64,000 nt of DNA from Solirubrobacterales bacterium (GCA_003138355.1 PLFX01000029.1:1-64000); one strand, 5' to 3'. Shown: positions 28,890-39,180, counted from the stretch's first letter. The notes: generated from the letters alone by a model not told the origin. Numbers and translations: made by a program.

Positions 28890-31800
28890 TCACGCCGACG
28901 CGCCGGTCAGCAGCGCGCGCGGACGCGGACGCGGGAGGCCGCGAAGAGGGTGTTCTACCTCACCGACGCCGCCGGCCAGGAGCACTGAGGCGATCGCTGC
29001 GCCGGCGATGAGCAGGATCCCCGGGATCGTCGGGGCGGTCAGGCCGAGGAATCCGGCGAGCGGTGGAACGTACATCGCTGCGAGCGTGAACCCTCCGGAG
29101 CCTCCGACCGCCGCGAGCACCGGCGGGGTCAGCGCTCCCTCGGCGCGTCCGAGGCTCAGGGTCTGTCCCAGCTGTGTCGCTGTGATTGCGCCGAATGCCA
29201 CGGTGCGGGCATGGGCGAGGCTGCCCAGGCGCGTGGCCAGGACATACGCGGCCAGTGCAGGGCCGGCAGTTGCTAATCCGCGGCGCAGGATGTCGGAGCG
29301 TAGTGCCGCGTCGCTGTCGCCGCCGCCTTCGCGTGCGAGGACGGTGAGGTCGCGGTTCTCGGGCTGTTGGGCGGCGACGGCGACCGCTGGCAGCGTGTCC
29401 GTGATCAGGTTCACGGTCAGGATCTGCCGCGTGGTCAGCGGCGCAGTGTGGCCGAGCATGCTGGCGCCGACGATCATCCCGAGCTCGCCGAGATTCCCGC
29501 CGAGCAGCAGACCGAGCGAGCGTCGCAGGTTCAACCAGAAGCTGCGGCCCTCGACCAGCATCTCCACGAGCGTCGCGAAGTCGTCGTCGGCGAGCACGAC
29601 ATCGGAGGCCTGGCGCGCGACCTCGGTGCCTCGGAGCCCCATCGCGACGCCGACGTCGGCCAGCCGCAGGGCCGGAGCGTCGTTGACGCCGTCACCGGTC
29701 ATCGCGACCGTGTTGCCGCTGGCCTGCAAGCGCTCGACGATGCGGAGCTTGTCCAGCGGCGTTATCCGCGCGATGACTGTCGCTCGCTCGAGCCGCTGGT
29801 CAAGCTGGTGGTCGTCGAGGTCGGCCAGCTCGGCGCCGGTGAGCAAGGCATCGGGTGTGACCCGCAGTCCTGCCTGTTCGGCGACAGCTCTCGCCGTGGC
29901 AGGGTGATCGCCGGTCAGCATGATCACGCGCACCGCGGCCTGGTGGCAGCGCACGATTGCGGCCGGGACGCCGTCACGGAGGGGATCGCTGATGCCGATA
30001 AGTCCGATGGCAACAAGTCCTTCCGGGTCCTCGGGCGCCGTGCTGTTGGTTCCCTCCGCCACCATCAGCACCCGCAGGCCCTTGCTCGCGAGACGCTCGG
30101 CTGCGTCGAGCAGCGCGGCGGTTCCTTCGCCATCCAAGGGCAGGTCGCGGTCGCGACGGCGAACCGTCTTACAGCGCGGCGCCAGCGACTCGGCGGCGCC
30201 CTTGACCAGCACACGGTCACCGAGGACGCTTGAGTGAAAGCCGCGCGCCGGGTCGAACGGCACCTCATCGTCGCGCTCAGCGCGCATTTCCGTGTCAAGC
30301 CCGTGCTCCCGTGCCGCTTCGAGAACTGCGACGTCCGTCGGGTGAGCGCCCACCCCCGGAGAGTCGGGGTGCGGACTCGCCAGGGCCGCTGACAGAAGAA
30401 CGTCGCGCAGCTCGTCTGGAGTCGCTCGTTCAGCCGCGAACGTCTCGATGGCCGTGAGCTTCAGACGGCCTGCCGTGAGCGTTCCAGTCTTGTCTGTGCA
30501 GGCGACATCGACGCGTCCGAGGGCTTCGACTGCGGCCAGTCGGCGCACGAAGGCGTTGCGGCCCGCGAGGCGGCGCGCGACCGCCGCCTCAGCGACACCG
30601 GCCAGCAACGGAAGCCCCTCGGGCACCGCCGCCGTCGCAACGCTCGCGGCAACCGCAAGCTGGCCGGCGAGCGGACGCCGCCAGGCCAAAGCGCTCAGCG
30701 CGATGACTCCGCCGCCTCCCAGCACCACCGGAAGGCTCTGGCGGACGAGCCTGTTCAGGCGTGAGTCGAGTGCGCCACGCGCCGGCTCGACCGCGGCCAG
30801 CGCCGCCGCCGTCGCTCCCATGCGGGTCCCGCGACCAGTGGCGAAGACGACGGCAACGACGCTACCGACCGTGATATCTGTGCCATCGAGGAGTACTCGA
30901 CCGGCCTCAGAGGGATCTTCTGCGTCCTTGGTCACCGGCAGCGACTCCCCGGTCAGCGCGGCCTCGTCGACCTCGAGCGAGTCCGACTGAATGATCCGCG
31001 CGTCGGCGGGCACCCGGTCGCCAGAGCTGAGCGAGATCACGTCGCCCGGCACGAGCTCGTGGGACCTCACCATCGTGCTCGCGCCATCGCGCAGCACACT
31101 TACCGTCGCCGCTTCCTCTTGCGCGAGCAGCGAGATCACGCGGCCGGCCTGATGCTCCTGCCAGACGCCGACGGCGGTATTGGCCAAGATGACAGAGGCG
31201 ATCAGCGCGACATCAGCGACCGCACCGAACATCAGTGAGATCCCCGCGCCAGCCATTAGCGCGCCGTTCAGTGGAGAGCGCAGCTGCTCACCCAGCGCGG
31301 CCGTCAGCGGGTTCTCGGAGCGCAACACGGGCAACTGAACCGCTCGCTCGGCCGCGCTCTGCTTGCTCAGACCCTCGCGTGAACTGTCGAGCTGGCGAAA
31401 CAGCTCCGCGAGGGCTGGTCGTCCCCAACGCTCGGGCTCAGGATCGATCAGACTCGCGGTCGCGGAGCGTGATGGCTTGCCGCCGCTCAGCCGCGCGACG
31501 GCCAGCCCGCTCGCAGCGAGCGCCGTGACGTACGTGGCGTGTGAGCCGCGCTCGATGCCCGGCCGGCCGGCCAGTCCCCACACGGCGCCGGCGACGTTGG
31601 AGACTGCTGAAAGCGCGATCGCGTCGTCCGAGGCCGCCTGTTTGAGCGCGGCGGCCTTGATGATGCTCCCGACTGAGCCGAGGTCGGGAGCGAGCACGTC
31701 CGCGCGCGCGGCGAAGTGCCCGCTGCGCCCGGATGTCAGAGCGATCGCTAAATCCGCGGCGGCAAAGGCGGCCGCCGCGTGCTGGCTATCGGAGAGGAAC

Positions 31801-33761
31801 GCCACGATCTGCCCATCGCGCTGGTGGCGGCGGACCACCTCGACGCCATCGCCCTCGCTGACGGGTAGCCCGACGCGGGCAGCCAGCGCCTCGGCTCGAG
31901 CCGTGTCCGACCCGGCGAGCAGCTCGACGCGTACGCCACGCTGCTCACACCCCGCGAGCATCGCCGCGGCCCCCGGCTCCAAGCGTGGCCGCAACGCGAC
32001 CAGGCCGAGCGCGACGCCGTCGACTTCACGGCTGACGACGAGCACGTAGTTGCCGCGCTCGTGCTGACGCGCAGCCTCCGGCCAGGCATCCAGGTCCCCG
32101 CACGGCTCGAGTCGCAGTCGCAAGCGCCCAACCTGTGCGAGAGCAGCGCCGGCCTCGAACACCCCATCGTGCGCGTTCGCGCGGTCGGCGACGGGAAACG
32201 CCGGGCCCCACGGCGAGCCGCTCGCGGCGGCGATGCCGGCAGCTATCGCGAGGACCTGCGGCGAGTCGAGATCGGCGCGCAGGCTAGATACGTGAGCGAC
32301 CTCGAGTCTCCGGTCGCTGAGGACTCGCGGGCCATCGACCAGCAGTACCCCCGGCATCCGCACGCTTCGCCCGAAGCGAGTGCTCACCACGGTGATCCCC
32401 GCCCGCATGACGCGCGTCGAGGCCGACGCCTCGGCGGCATCGTCGCCGATCAGCGCGGGACGCGCGTTGACCAATAGCAGCGCCGTCATCGTTCGCGTTG
32501 CCGACCGCGTGAGAACGGCCGTCAGCGCCGCGTAAGCGATGGATACGGGACCCACTATCTGCAGGTAGTGATTCAGGTGCGTCGCCGACTGCGGAACCGG
32601 CCGTGACAAGGGTACGAACGCGTCGTCGGCCGTCAGCTCGACAACGAACGGACCGCCGCTCACGCGGGCCCCGCCCGTAACCGTGTCGCCCGGACCTAGC
32701 GGCTTGGGCAGGCCGTTGCGGCCGATCATCGTGCCCGCCCCCTCGATTACCCTGCCCGCCAACGGCGCACGCTCGCCGGCGCGCAGACGGATCGTCTGCC
32801 CCGGACTGGCGTCCTGCGCATCAGCAAGGCGCGCCTCGTACGCTCGCCAAGAGTCGCGCCGGGCTTGGATCTCGGTGAAGCGGCGCAGAGCCACCGCAGC
32901 GCTGACAGCCAAACCGAGCGGGCTACCCGCGAGGCTGAGGGCGAGCACGTTGACGGCACCGACCAACAGCTCCGCCCGATCGCGACCCAACCCTGCGAAC
33001 ATCGCCCGGCGAAGCGGAGGCAGACCCTCGAGCACCCCCACCACTGCGGCCACGGCCAGCGGACCACCTGCCGCGACCGGAGGCCCCTCCGCGCCCGCAA
33101 CGCGACGTGCGGCGATCACGCCAAGCCCGGTAAGCGCCCCCGCCGCGCGCGTCCCGCTCTGGATCAGCGCTGCGCGATCGAGCGGGTGCGTCGGGCAGTC
33201 GTCTTCGGGCAGGTCCGGAAGCTCCATGCCAGTGAGCTGGGCGACGAGATCCTCGACGGCCAACTGATGCTCGTCGAACTCGATCAGCAGCCGTCCCGTC
33301 AAGCGGCTGACGCTGACGCGTCGAACCCCCGCTAACTGCCCGAAGCTGCCGACCAGCCGTTGCCCCAGCTCGGGGTCACGCTCCAGTCCACGCACCCCGA
33401 TGCGCACACGGGCGAGCAGCCCGCCGCGCTCAAGCAGGAGGGGCGGACCCTCGCGGCGTCGCTCGACAGGGTCATGTGAATGAGCGCCTGGCTCCTCGGC
33501 GCGCCGACGATGCGAGACGCTCGCGGCTCCTGTTTCGTGCTGGACGCGCGCGAGAAGCTCCGACGGCTCGCCAGCCGCCTCATCAAACTCGATCAGGATA
33601 TTCCGCGTAGCGGGGCTCGCTCGCACCCGCCGCACGCCCGGCAGCCCGCGGAGACCGGCTTCGACCTGCAACGCCCCGTGGCCCGTCCAACCGGGCGCAT
33701 GGACACGCACGCGCCCACTGCACTGGCGCACGACGCGCGCCGCATCTGTCGTGGGGCTCAT
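28890..33761 (-). CDS. ctpI: very large P-type cation ATPase, CtpI-like (1623 aa)
   Basis: C-terminal half has TGES, CTDKTGTLT, PEGLP, TGDGVND; N-terminal half is a degenerate ATPase-like module; size and layout like mycobacterial CtpI. Confidence 0.8.
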   Translation of the reverse strand: MSPTTDAARVVRQCSGRVRVHAPGWTGHGALQVEAGLRGLPGVRRVRASPATRNILIEFDEAAGEPSELLARVQHETGAASVSHRRRAEEPGAHSHDPVERRREGPPLLLERGGLLARVRIGVRGLERDPELGQRLVGSFGQLAGVRRVSVSRLTGRLLIEFDEHQLAVEDLVAQLTGMELPDLPEDDCPTHPLDRAALIQSGTRAAGALTGLGVIAARRVAGAEGPPVAAGGPLAVAAVVGVLEGLPPLRRAMFAGLGRDRAELLVGAVNVLALSLAGSPLGLAVSAAVALRRFTEIQARRDSWRAYEARLADAQDASPGQTIRLRAGERAPLAGRVIEGAGTMIGRNGLPKPLGPGDTVTGGARVSGGPFVVELTADDAFVPLSRPVPQSATHLNHYLQIVGPVSIAYAALTAVLTRSATRTMTALLLVNARPALIGDDAAEASASTRVMRAGITVVSTRFGRSVRMPGVLLVDGPRVLSDRRLEVAHVSSLRADLDSPQVLAIAAGIAAASGSPWGPAFPVADRANAHDGVFEAGAALAQVGRLRLRLEPCGDLDAWPEAARQHERGNYVLVVSREVDGVALGLVALRPRLEPGAAAMLAGCEQRGVRVELLAGSDTARAEALAARVGLPVSEGDGVEVVRRHQRDGQIVAFLSDSQHAAAAFAAADLAIALTSGRSGHFAARADVLAPDLGSVGSIIKAAALKQAASDDAIALSAVSNVAGAVWGLAGRPGIERGSHATYVTALAASGLAVARLSGGKPSRSATASLIDPEPERWGRPALAELFRQLDSSREGLSKQSAAERAVQLPVLRSENPLTAALGEQLRSPLNGALMAGAGISLMFGAVADVALIASVILANTAVGVWQEHQAGRVISLLAQEEAATVSVLRDGASTMVRSHELVPGDVISLSSGDRVPADARIIQSDSLEVDEAALTGESLPVTKDAEDPSEAGRVLLDGTDITVGSVVAVVFATGRGTRMGATAAALAAVEPARGALDSRLNRLVRQSLPVVLGGGGVIALSALAWRRPLAGQLAVAASVATAAVPEGLPLLAGVAEAAVARRLAGRNAFVRRLAAVEALGRVDVACTDKTGTLTAGRLKLTAIETFAAERATPDELRDVLLSAALASPHPDSPGVGAHPTDVAVLEAAREHGLDTEMRAERDDEVPFDPARGFHSSVLGDRVLVKGAAESLAPRCKTVRRRDRDLPLDGEGTAALLDAAERLASKGLRVLMVAEGTNSTAPEDPEGLVAIGLIGISDPLRDGVPAAIVRCHQAAVRVIMLTGDHPATARAVAEQAGLRVTPDALLTGAELADLDDHQLDQRLERATVIARITPLDKLRIVERLQASGNTVAMTGDGVNDAPALRLADVGVAMGLRGTEVARQASDVVLADDDFATLVEMLVEGRSFWLNLRRSLGLLLGGNLGELGMIVGASMLGHTAPLTTRQILTVNLITDTLPAVAVAAQQPENRDLTVLAREGGGDSDAALRSDILRRGLATAGPALAAYVLATRLGSLAHARTVAFGAITATQLGQTLSLGRAEGALTPPVLAAVGGSGGFTLAAMYVPPLAGFLGLTAPTIPGILLIAGAAIASVLLAGGVGEVEHPLRGLPRPRPRALLTGASA

Positions 33762-33777
33762 CTTCGCCCGCGGCAGG

Positions 33778-33954
33778 CTACGGGCGACTAGGTGGCTTCA
33801 GTGACTTCGCCTCCGCCCAGATGTCCTCGAGCTCCTCGCGCGCCCGCGCGAACGTGCGAGCGAGAAACAGTGCGCCGCGGTCCTTGTACTGCTCAACCAG
33901 CTGCTCGGCCCGCTCGATCCGGGCCTCGGCATCCGCTTTGGCATTCTCGCCCAT
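33778..33954 (-). CDS. 58-aa hypothetical protein in ctpI operon
   Basis: MGENAKADAEARIERAEQLVEQYKDRGALFLARTFARAREELEDIWAEAKSLKPPSRP*. Confidence 0.6.
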   Translation of the reverse strand: MGENAKADAEARIERAEQLVEQYKDRGALFLARTFARAREELEDIWAEAKSLKPPSRP

Positions 33955-33959
33955 CGACG

Positions 33960-34373
33960 CTAAGACCCGGAGGCCGGCACAGCGGCGATACCCGGCGCGG
34001 CAGCGACAGGCTCCGGAGTCGCGGCCGCACGAGCGGCGGCAGGACGCCGAGCAGCGGCAGGACGCCGAGTGGTCCGCGCGCGCGTCCCGCGCGCCGAGCT
34101 GGCGCCGCTCGACACGCGAGCAGCAGCAGGACGCTTCGGCGAGGCGGACGCGGCGTCCGCGTCGCCTGATTGTCCGATGCCGATAGGCACTACGGCGGCG
34201 ACAGTTCGGCCTGCCGTCCGAGTCGCGCCAGTTACGGTGCGAGCGGCGACAGTCGCCCCGGCCACGCCATAGACCAGGCCCTGGCGAAGCACGTCACGCA
34301 CGCGCGGCGAAAAGACGGCCGCCGTCAGCGCCACAGCTATCGCCACCTCAGACTCAAAAAAATCCTCCGGCAT
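33960..34373 (-). CDS. hypothetical protein with Ala/Arg/Pro-rich tail, ctpI-associated
   Basis: MPEDFFESEVAIAVALTAAVFSPRVRDVLRQGLVYGVAGA... Confidence 0.6.
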   Translation of the reverse strand: MPEDFFESEVAIAVALTAAVFSPRVRDVLRQGLVYGVAGATVAARTVTGATRTAGRTVAAVVPIGIGQSGDADAASASPKRPAAARVSSGASSARGTRARTTRRPAAARRPAAARAAATPEPVAAAPGIAAVPASGS

Positions 34374-34573
34374 CTGACACTCCAATCTCCGTTTCGGCTG
34401 CGCCGGACACATCGCGCCCGTACACATTCCGACTCATCGTACTCGCTACCGAACACCGGCAAACCGCCTCATCGGGAGCGCATCGCGCGCCAGCCGTAGA
34501 TCCCCAGCAACGGGACTCCATCGTTTGCCAGGCCGGCCTGTTCCCGGAACCTTCGGACACGCGTATCCTGTGT

Positions 34574-34867
34574 TTGATGTCCGAGCCGACGCAGAAAGAG
34601 CCCACCGAGAGCGCTCCCGCCGCGCACAACCACACTGAGCTCAAGGTCGCAGCCGCCGCCCTCGCCGCCGCAGCCTCGCCGCCGCTCGGAATCGCCGTCG
34701 CCGCCGGTGCGGCCCTCAGCTCGCCCAAGGTGCGCGACGTCCTGCGCCGCGGAACCGTAAACGCCGTCGCGCGCGCCATCCAAGCAAGCGACCAGATCAC
34801 AACAGCCGTCACGCGCCGCGCCACGCCGACCGACAAGCCTCCAGAGCACTCCGAACCCGCCGCCTGA
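34574..34867 (+). CDS. hypothetical protein, distant paralog of the divergent gene
   Basis: TELKVAAAALAAAASPPLGIAVAAGAALSSPKVRDVLRRGTVNAVARAIQ shares SPxVRDVLRxGxV. Confidence 0.6.
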   Translation: MMSEPTQKEPTESAPAAHNHTELKVAAAALAAAASPPLGIAVAAGAALSSPKVRDVLRRGTVNAVARAIQASDQITTAVTRRATPTDKPPEHSEPAA

Positions 34868-35210
34868 GCAAGCCACAGATCGCAGCGCGCGGGCTTCTGC
34901 CGCGGACATTTGCCGACTAAACCGAAGCGCCTCGTGCGCCCGGAACGCCTCGTGCCAGACGCTCCCTCGTCGCGCGGAGCGAGCGCTAGGAGTGGGCGCT
35001 CGCGCACGATCGCTTTGCCTCGAGAGCAGTCACGCTCACCGGCGCCTCCTTCGATGCCCGAGGGCGTTGCATGAGGATCGGGTGAGGCTCGGGAGGATGA
35101 GACGTTGGGCTGGGAAGCCTCCAGCCGTTGGTAGGCTTCGCTGAGTAGGCGATGAGGCTCGCCTTCGCCCGCGCTACCGGCGCTGATGGCCTCTACCGAC
35201 CGTAGAGACC

Positions 35211-36749
35211 ATGAGCGAATCGCCTTTTCAGAGCGTTCTCACCCCTGAGGATGCGCGGCTGGTTGTGGAGGGGGGCGAGCCGCCGTACTTCCGTGACCTC
35301 AACCTGGACCAGGTCGTCGCGAGGATCGTCAGGGGCTACGAGGAGTACGAGCTCGGCGCGATCTTCCGAACGCGGCTGTCGAGGACGGACGATGTCCTCT
35401 ACCGCCAGGAGGTCTTCAGCGACCTCGAGGTCGATGAGACGCGAGCCCACGTCGTCGCGTTCGCCGGTGCGATGCGCACGATGCGCCGCCAGCTCGCGCA
35501 GGTCGAGCAGCGCTACTACGCCCGGGAGCGCCAGGGCTGGTTCCTGTTGGTCGCCGCCACCTATGCGGAGGCGGTGACGCGGCTTGACTCGGCGCTCGCT
35601 CCGATCGAGCTTGGCTCGCGTGGCATGCGAGGACTGCGGGATCACCTCCACGCGCACGTCGAAAGCGCCGAATTCAAGAGGCTGGCCGCCGACATTGCGA
35701 GCGTCACCGGCGCGCTTGCCGCGATCCGCTTCGCCGTCAACATCAAGGGCCCGCGCGTCACGATCACGCGCTTCGCGGAGGACGAGGACTACGGCGCCGC
35801 GATTGTGCGCACCTTCGAGCGCTTCCGGCAAGGCAAAGTTGCCGAGCAGAGCTCGGGGGTTCAGAGCTGGCCCGAGAACAGTCACGTCAGCGCACAGATC
35901 CTCGATCGCGTCGCGCGCTTTCACTCTGACGCGTTTGTGGCGCTTGACGAGTTCTGCACCCGCCACCGGCAGTTCAGCGACGCGCTGATCGGGACGTTTG
36001 ACTGCGAGGTCCAGTTCTACATCGCATATCTCGCCCACTGCTCGCAGCTACAGGAAGCCGGTCTGCGCTTCTGCCATCCACGCGTGAGCAGCCGCGCGAA
36101 GACGACGCTCGTTCGGGACGCGTTCGACATGGCGCTCGCACAGAAGCTCGTCGCTGAGGGCGCGCCGGTCGTGACCAACGACATCAAGCTGGATGGTCCC
36201 GAGCGCGCGATCGTCGTCAGCGGCCCAAACCAGGGCGGCAAAACGACGTTCGCCCGGATGTTCGGGCAGCTTCACCACCTGGCGGCGATCGGCTGTCCGG
36301 TCCCCGGGACGCGCGCGCAGCTGATGCTCTGCGACCGGCTCTTCACACACTTCGAGCGCCAAGAGAACATCGCGACTCTCGCCGGCAAGCTCGAGGAGGA
36401 GCTGCAGCGCGTCCACGCGATCCTCGAGCAGGCCGGCGGGCGTAGCGTCGTCGTGATGAATGAGAGCTTCAGCTCGACCTCGCTGCACGACGCCTTCGTG
36501 ATCGGCAGGGCCGTGATCGGCCAGCTGGTCGAGAGCGACCTGCTCTGCGTCTACGTGACGTTCATCGATGAGCTCTCGCGACTCAGTCCGGCCACCGTCA
36601 GCATGGTCAGCAGCATCGACGTGGCCGACCCGGCGACGCGAACGTTCAAGATCCTGCGCCGGCCGGCTGACGGCCTTGCCTACGCTGCCGCGCTCGCCGC
36701 CAAGTACCGGCTCGGCAGCGACCAGGTGGGGGAGCGACTGCGCGGATGA
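35211..36749 (+). CDS. MutS-like ATPase (standalone, uncharacterised subfamily), copy 1
   Basis: GPNQGGKTTFARMFGQLHHLAAIGCPVPG Walker A; VVVMNESFSSTS. Confidence 0.85.
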   Translation: MSESPFQSVLTPEDARLVVEGGEPPYFRDLNLDQVVARIVRGYEEYELGAIFRTRLSRTDDVLYRQEVFSDLEVDETRAHVVAFAGAMRTMRRQLAQVEQRYYARERQGWFLLVAATYAEAVTRLDSALAPIELGSRGMRGLRDHLHAHVESAEFKRLAADIASVTGALAAIRFAVNIKGPRVTITRFAEDEDYGAAIVRTFERFRQGKVAEQSSGVQSWPENSHVSAQILDRVARFHSDAFVALDEFCTRHRQFSDALIGTFDCEVQFYIAYLAHCSQLQEAGLRFCHPRVSSRAKTTLVRDAFDMALAQKLVAEGAPVVTNDIKLDGPERAIVVSGPNQGGKTTFARMFGQLHHLAAIGCPVPGTRAQLMLCDRLFTHFERQENIATLAGKLEEELQRVHAILEQAGGRSVVVMNESFSSTSLHDAFVIGRAVIGQLVESDLLCVYVTFIDELSRLSPATVSMVSSIDVADPATRTFKILRRPADGLAYAAALAAKYRLGSDQVGERLRG

Positions 36750-38236
36750 AGGTCCGCCTGCTGCACCCCAACAGAGACTACGAGCTCAACGAGAAGCTCG
36801 CGCCACAGCATGAGGACACGGTCTCAGACCTCGCGCTCGAGACACTGTTCGCGACGATGGCCGCCGGCGACACGCGGGTCCATCAAATCGCGCGTGACGT
36901 CATGCTCGCCAGCCTCGACGAGGTGGCGACGATCGAATACCGCCAACGCGCGCTCCAGGACTGCCTCGCACAGCCGCTCGTCGTCACCGAGCTCTACGAG
37001 CTGGCGGTCGGCGTGCGCGAGGCGGAACGACACATTTTCGGCTCGATGTGGCGCTCCCCGACCTCGATTGTCCACCGCTCGGTCCAGGTGCTCGAGCTGT
37101 TCATAGACGCGCTCAAACGCGTCAGCGCGCTGCGCCAGCAGGCCGCGGCGCGCTTCGAATCCGAAGCCTTCGTCAACCTTTTCGCGACACTCGCCAACGA
37201 GCTTGACGACGAGTTCTTCGCGGAGGTTGACCTCCACCTCAAGCGCCTTCACTTCCGCAGCGGCGTACTGGTGAGCGCGGTGCTCGGGCCCGGCAACCGC
37301 GGCGAGCGCGTCGTCCTGCGCGCGCCGCGCGAGCGCAGATGGCGCGAGCGTCTCGCGCTCGCTGAGCGCTCCAGCTACAGCTTCGTCATCCCGCCGCGCG
37401 ACGAGGCCGGCGCCCGCGCGCTCGATGACATCCGCAACCTCGGCATCGGCGACGCCGCCGACGCGCTCGAACAGTCGTGCGAGCACATGCGCAGCTTCTT
37501 CCGCCAACTGCGCGACGAGCTCGGCTTCTATGTCGGCGCGATCAACCTCCACCAAGCGCTCACCACGCGTGGCGCCCCAATCTGCTTCCCGCAAGCCCGA
37601 CCCGCGGACGAGACAACGCTCGCGTTCAGCGACCTGCATGACGTCGCGCTCTGCCTCACGACTGATGCGCCGGTCGTCGGCAACGACCTCGAAGCGACCG
37701 GCAAGCGGCTCGTCGTCATCACTGGTGCCAACCAGGGCGGAAAGTCGACCTTCCTGCGCAGCGTCGGCATCGCCCAGCTGATGGGCCAATGCGGCATGTT
37801 CGTCAGCGCGCGCTCGCTCACGACCGACGTGCGCGACGCGGTCCGCACACACTTCCGCCGCGAAGAGGACGCAACGATGCAAAGCGGCAAGCTCGACGAG
37901 GAGCTGGCACGCATGAGCAAGACGATCGACGCGATGACCGCGCGATCAATTCTGCTCTGCAACGAGTCGTTCGCATCGACCAACGAACTGGAAGGCTCCG
38001 AGATCGCACGCCAGATCGTGTACGCGCTGCTGCAGGCAGGTGTCAAGGTGCTCTACGTGACGCACATGTACGACCTCGCGCAGCGCCTCCACGAGGACGC
38101 AAGCCTCGACGCGGTGTTCCTGCGCGCGCCGCGCGCAACCAACGGCGAGGCTCGCTTCCAACTGCGCGACGGCGCACCGCAGCCGACGAGCCACGGCGAG
38201 GACATCTACGAGCAGATCTTCGGCGAGACACCGTAG
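36746..38236 (+). CDS. MutS-like ATPase (standalone, uncharacterised subfamily), copy 2
   Basis: GANQGGKSTFLRSVGIAQLMGQCGMFV Walker A; ILLCNESFASTNELEGSEIA; ATGA overlap with copy 1. Confidence 0.85.
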   Translation: MKVRLLHPNRDYELNEKLAPQHEDTVSDLALETLFATMAAGDTRVHQIARDVMLASLDEVATIEYRQRALQDCLAQPLVVTELYELAVGVREAERHIFGSMWRSPTSIVHRSVQVLELFIDALKRVSALRQQAAARFESEAFVNLFATLANELDDEFFAEVDLHLKRLHFRSGVLVSAVLGPGNRGERVVLRAPRERRWRERLALAERSSYSFVIPPRDEAGARALDDIRNLGIGDAADALEQSCEHMRSFFRQLRDELGFYVGAINLHQALTTRGAPICFPQARPADETTLAFSDLHDVALCLTTDAPVVGNDLEATGKRLVVITGANQGGKSTFLRSVGIAQLMGQCGMFVSARSLTTDVRDAVRTHFRREEDATMQSGKLDEELARMSKTIDAMTARSILLCNESFASTNELEGSEIARQIVYALLQAGVKVLYVTHMYDLAQRLHEDASLDAVFLRAPRATNGEARFQLRDGAPQPTSHGEDIYEQIFGETP

Positions 38237-38359
38237 AAGAGCTGCTGCGGCGGGTCTATCGTGTGTCCGTGCTCCTGGGCCTTTCCGTCATGCCGATCGT
38301 CCGCTGAGATGTGCCAGCGCTTTCCCGACTGATTGAGCTGCCCACGACTCGTTCGCCTG

Positions 38360-39180
38360 ATGCCCAGCTCGACTCGGAAGCTGCAAAGCTGGACTGATCA
38401 GCGCATCGAGCGTGAGCTGCGCGAGTTTTTGGTTGGCCGCGACGAGTGGCCTTCGTATCGTGACTTCCAGCGCGCCGGGCGCAAGGTTCTGCGCGACGCG
38501 GTTACCCAATTGGGGGGCGCCTGTCATTGGGCGCGTCGCCTCGGTGTCACCTACGTGGAACGCAAGCCCGGCTACCCAATTCGCTGGACGGATGACCGCA
38601 TCCGCCGGGAGCTCGGCGAGTTCCTGCGTGGCCGCACTGTTTGGCCGCTCCGAATCGAATTCGAGCGATCCGAACGCAAGCCGCTGCGGGACGCCGTCGG
38701 CCGTAGCGGTGGCCCCGAACGGTGGGCGGCAGAGTTCCGCCTGTCCCTCGCGAGTCTTCGCTCCGGTTCCAAGCGCGTCTGGGGCGAGGATCGGATCGAA
38801 CGTGAGCTCCGCCGGTTTCTGAGCGGTCGGTCGCAATGGCCGTCACGGCGCGCCTTCGAGCAAGCTGGGCTGTCCTCGATGCTGTCTGCGGTCTACTGTC
38901 GCGGCGGCCCTGGATACTCTGGGCAGGCCGCATGGGAGTGCAGCACACCGCCCGGCCGGGCGGTGGTGGACCGCGGATCTGGACGGACGAGCGGTTGCGG
39001 GCGGAGCTCGAGGAGTTCTGTCGCGGGCGCACGACCTGGCCGCCAGAACGCGTTTTCCGCGAAGCCAGCAAGGAGCGCCTGTACAACGCCGCTAGTGGCC
39101 ACGGTGGCGTCGGCTACTGGGCCGACCGCCTCGGCCTTGAGCGGTATAGCCGGGTAGGCGTGAAGAGCGGCAGCCCGTGA
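38360..39180 (+). pseudogene. tandem-repeat (about 60 aa x4) DNA-binding-like protein with apparent frameshift
   Basis: Repeats WT[DE].RI.REL..FL.GR..WP....F..A....L..AV...GG..YWA.RLG; 4th repeat is in another frame after about 38920. Confidence 0.6.
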
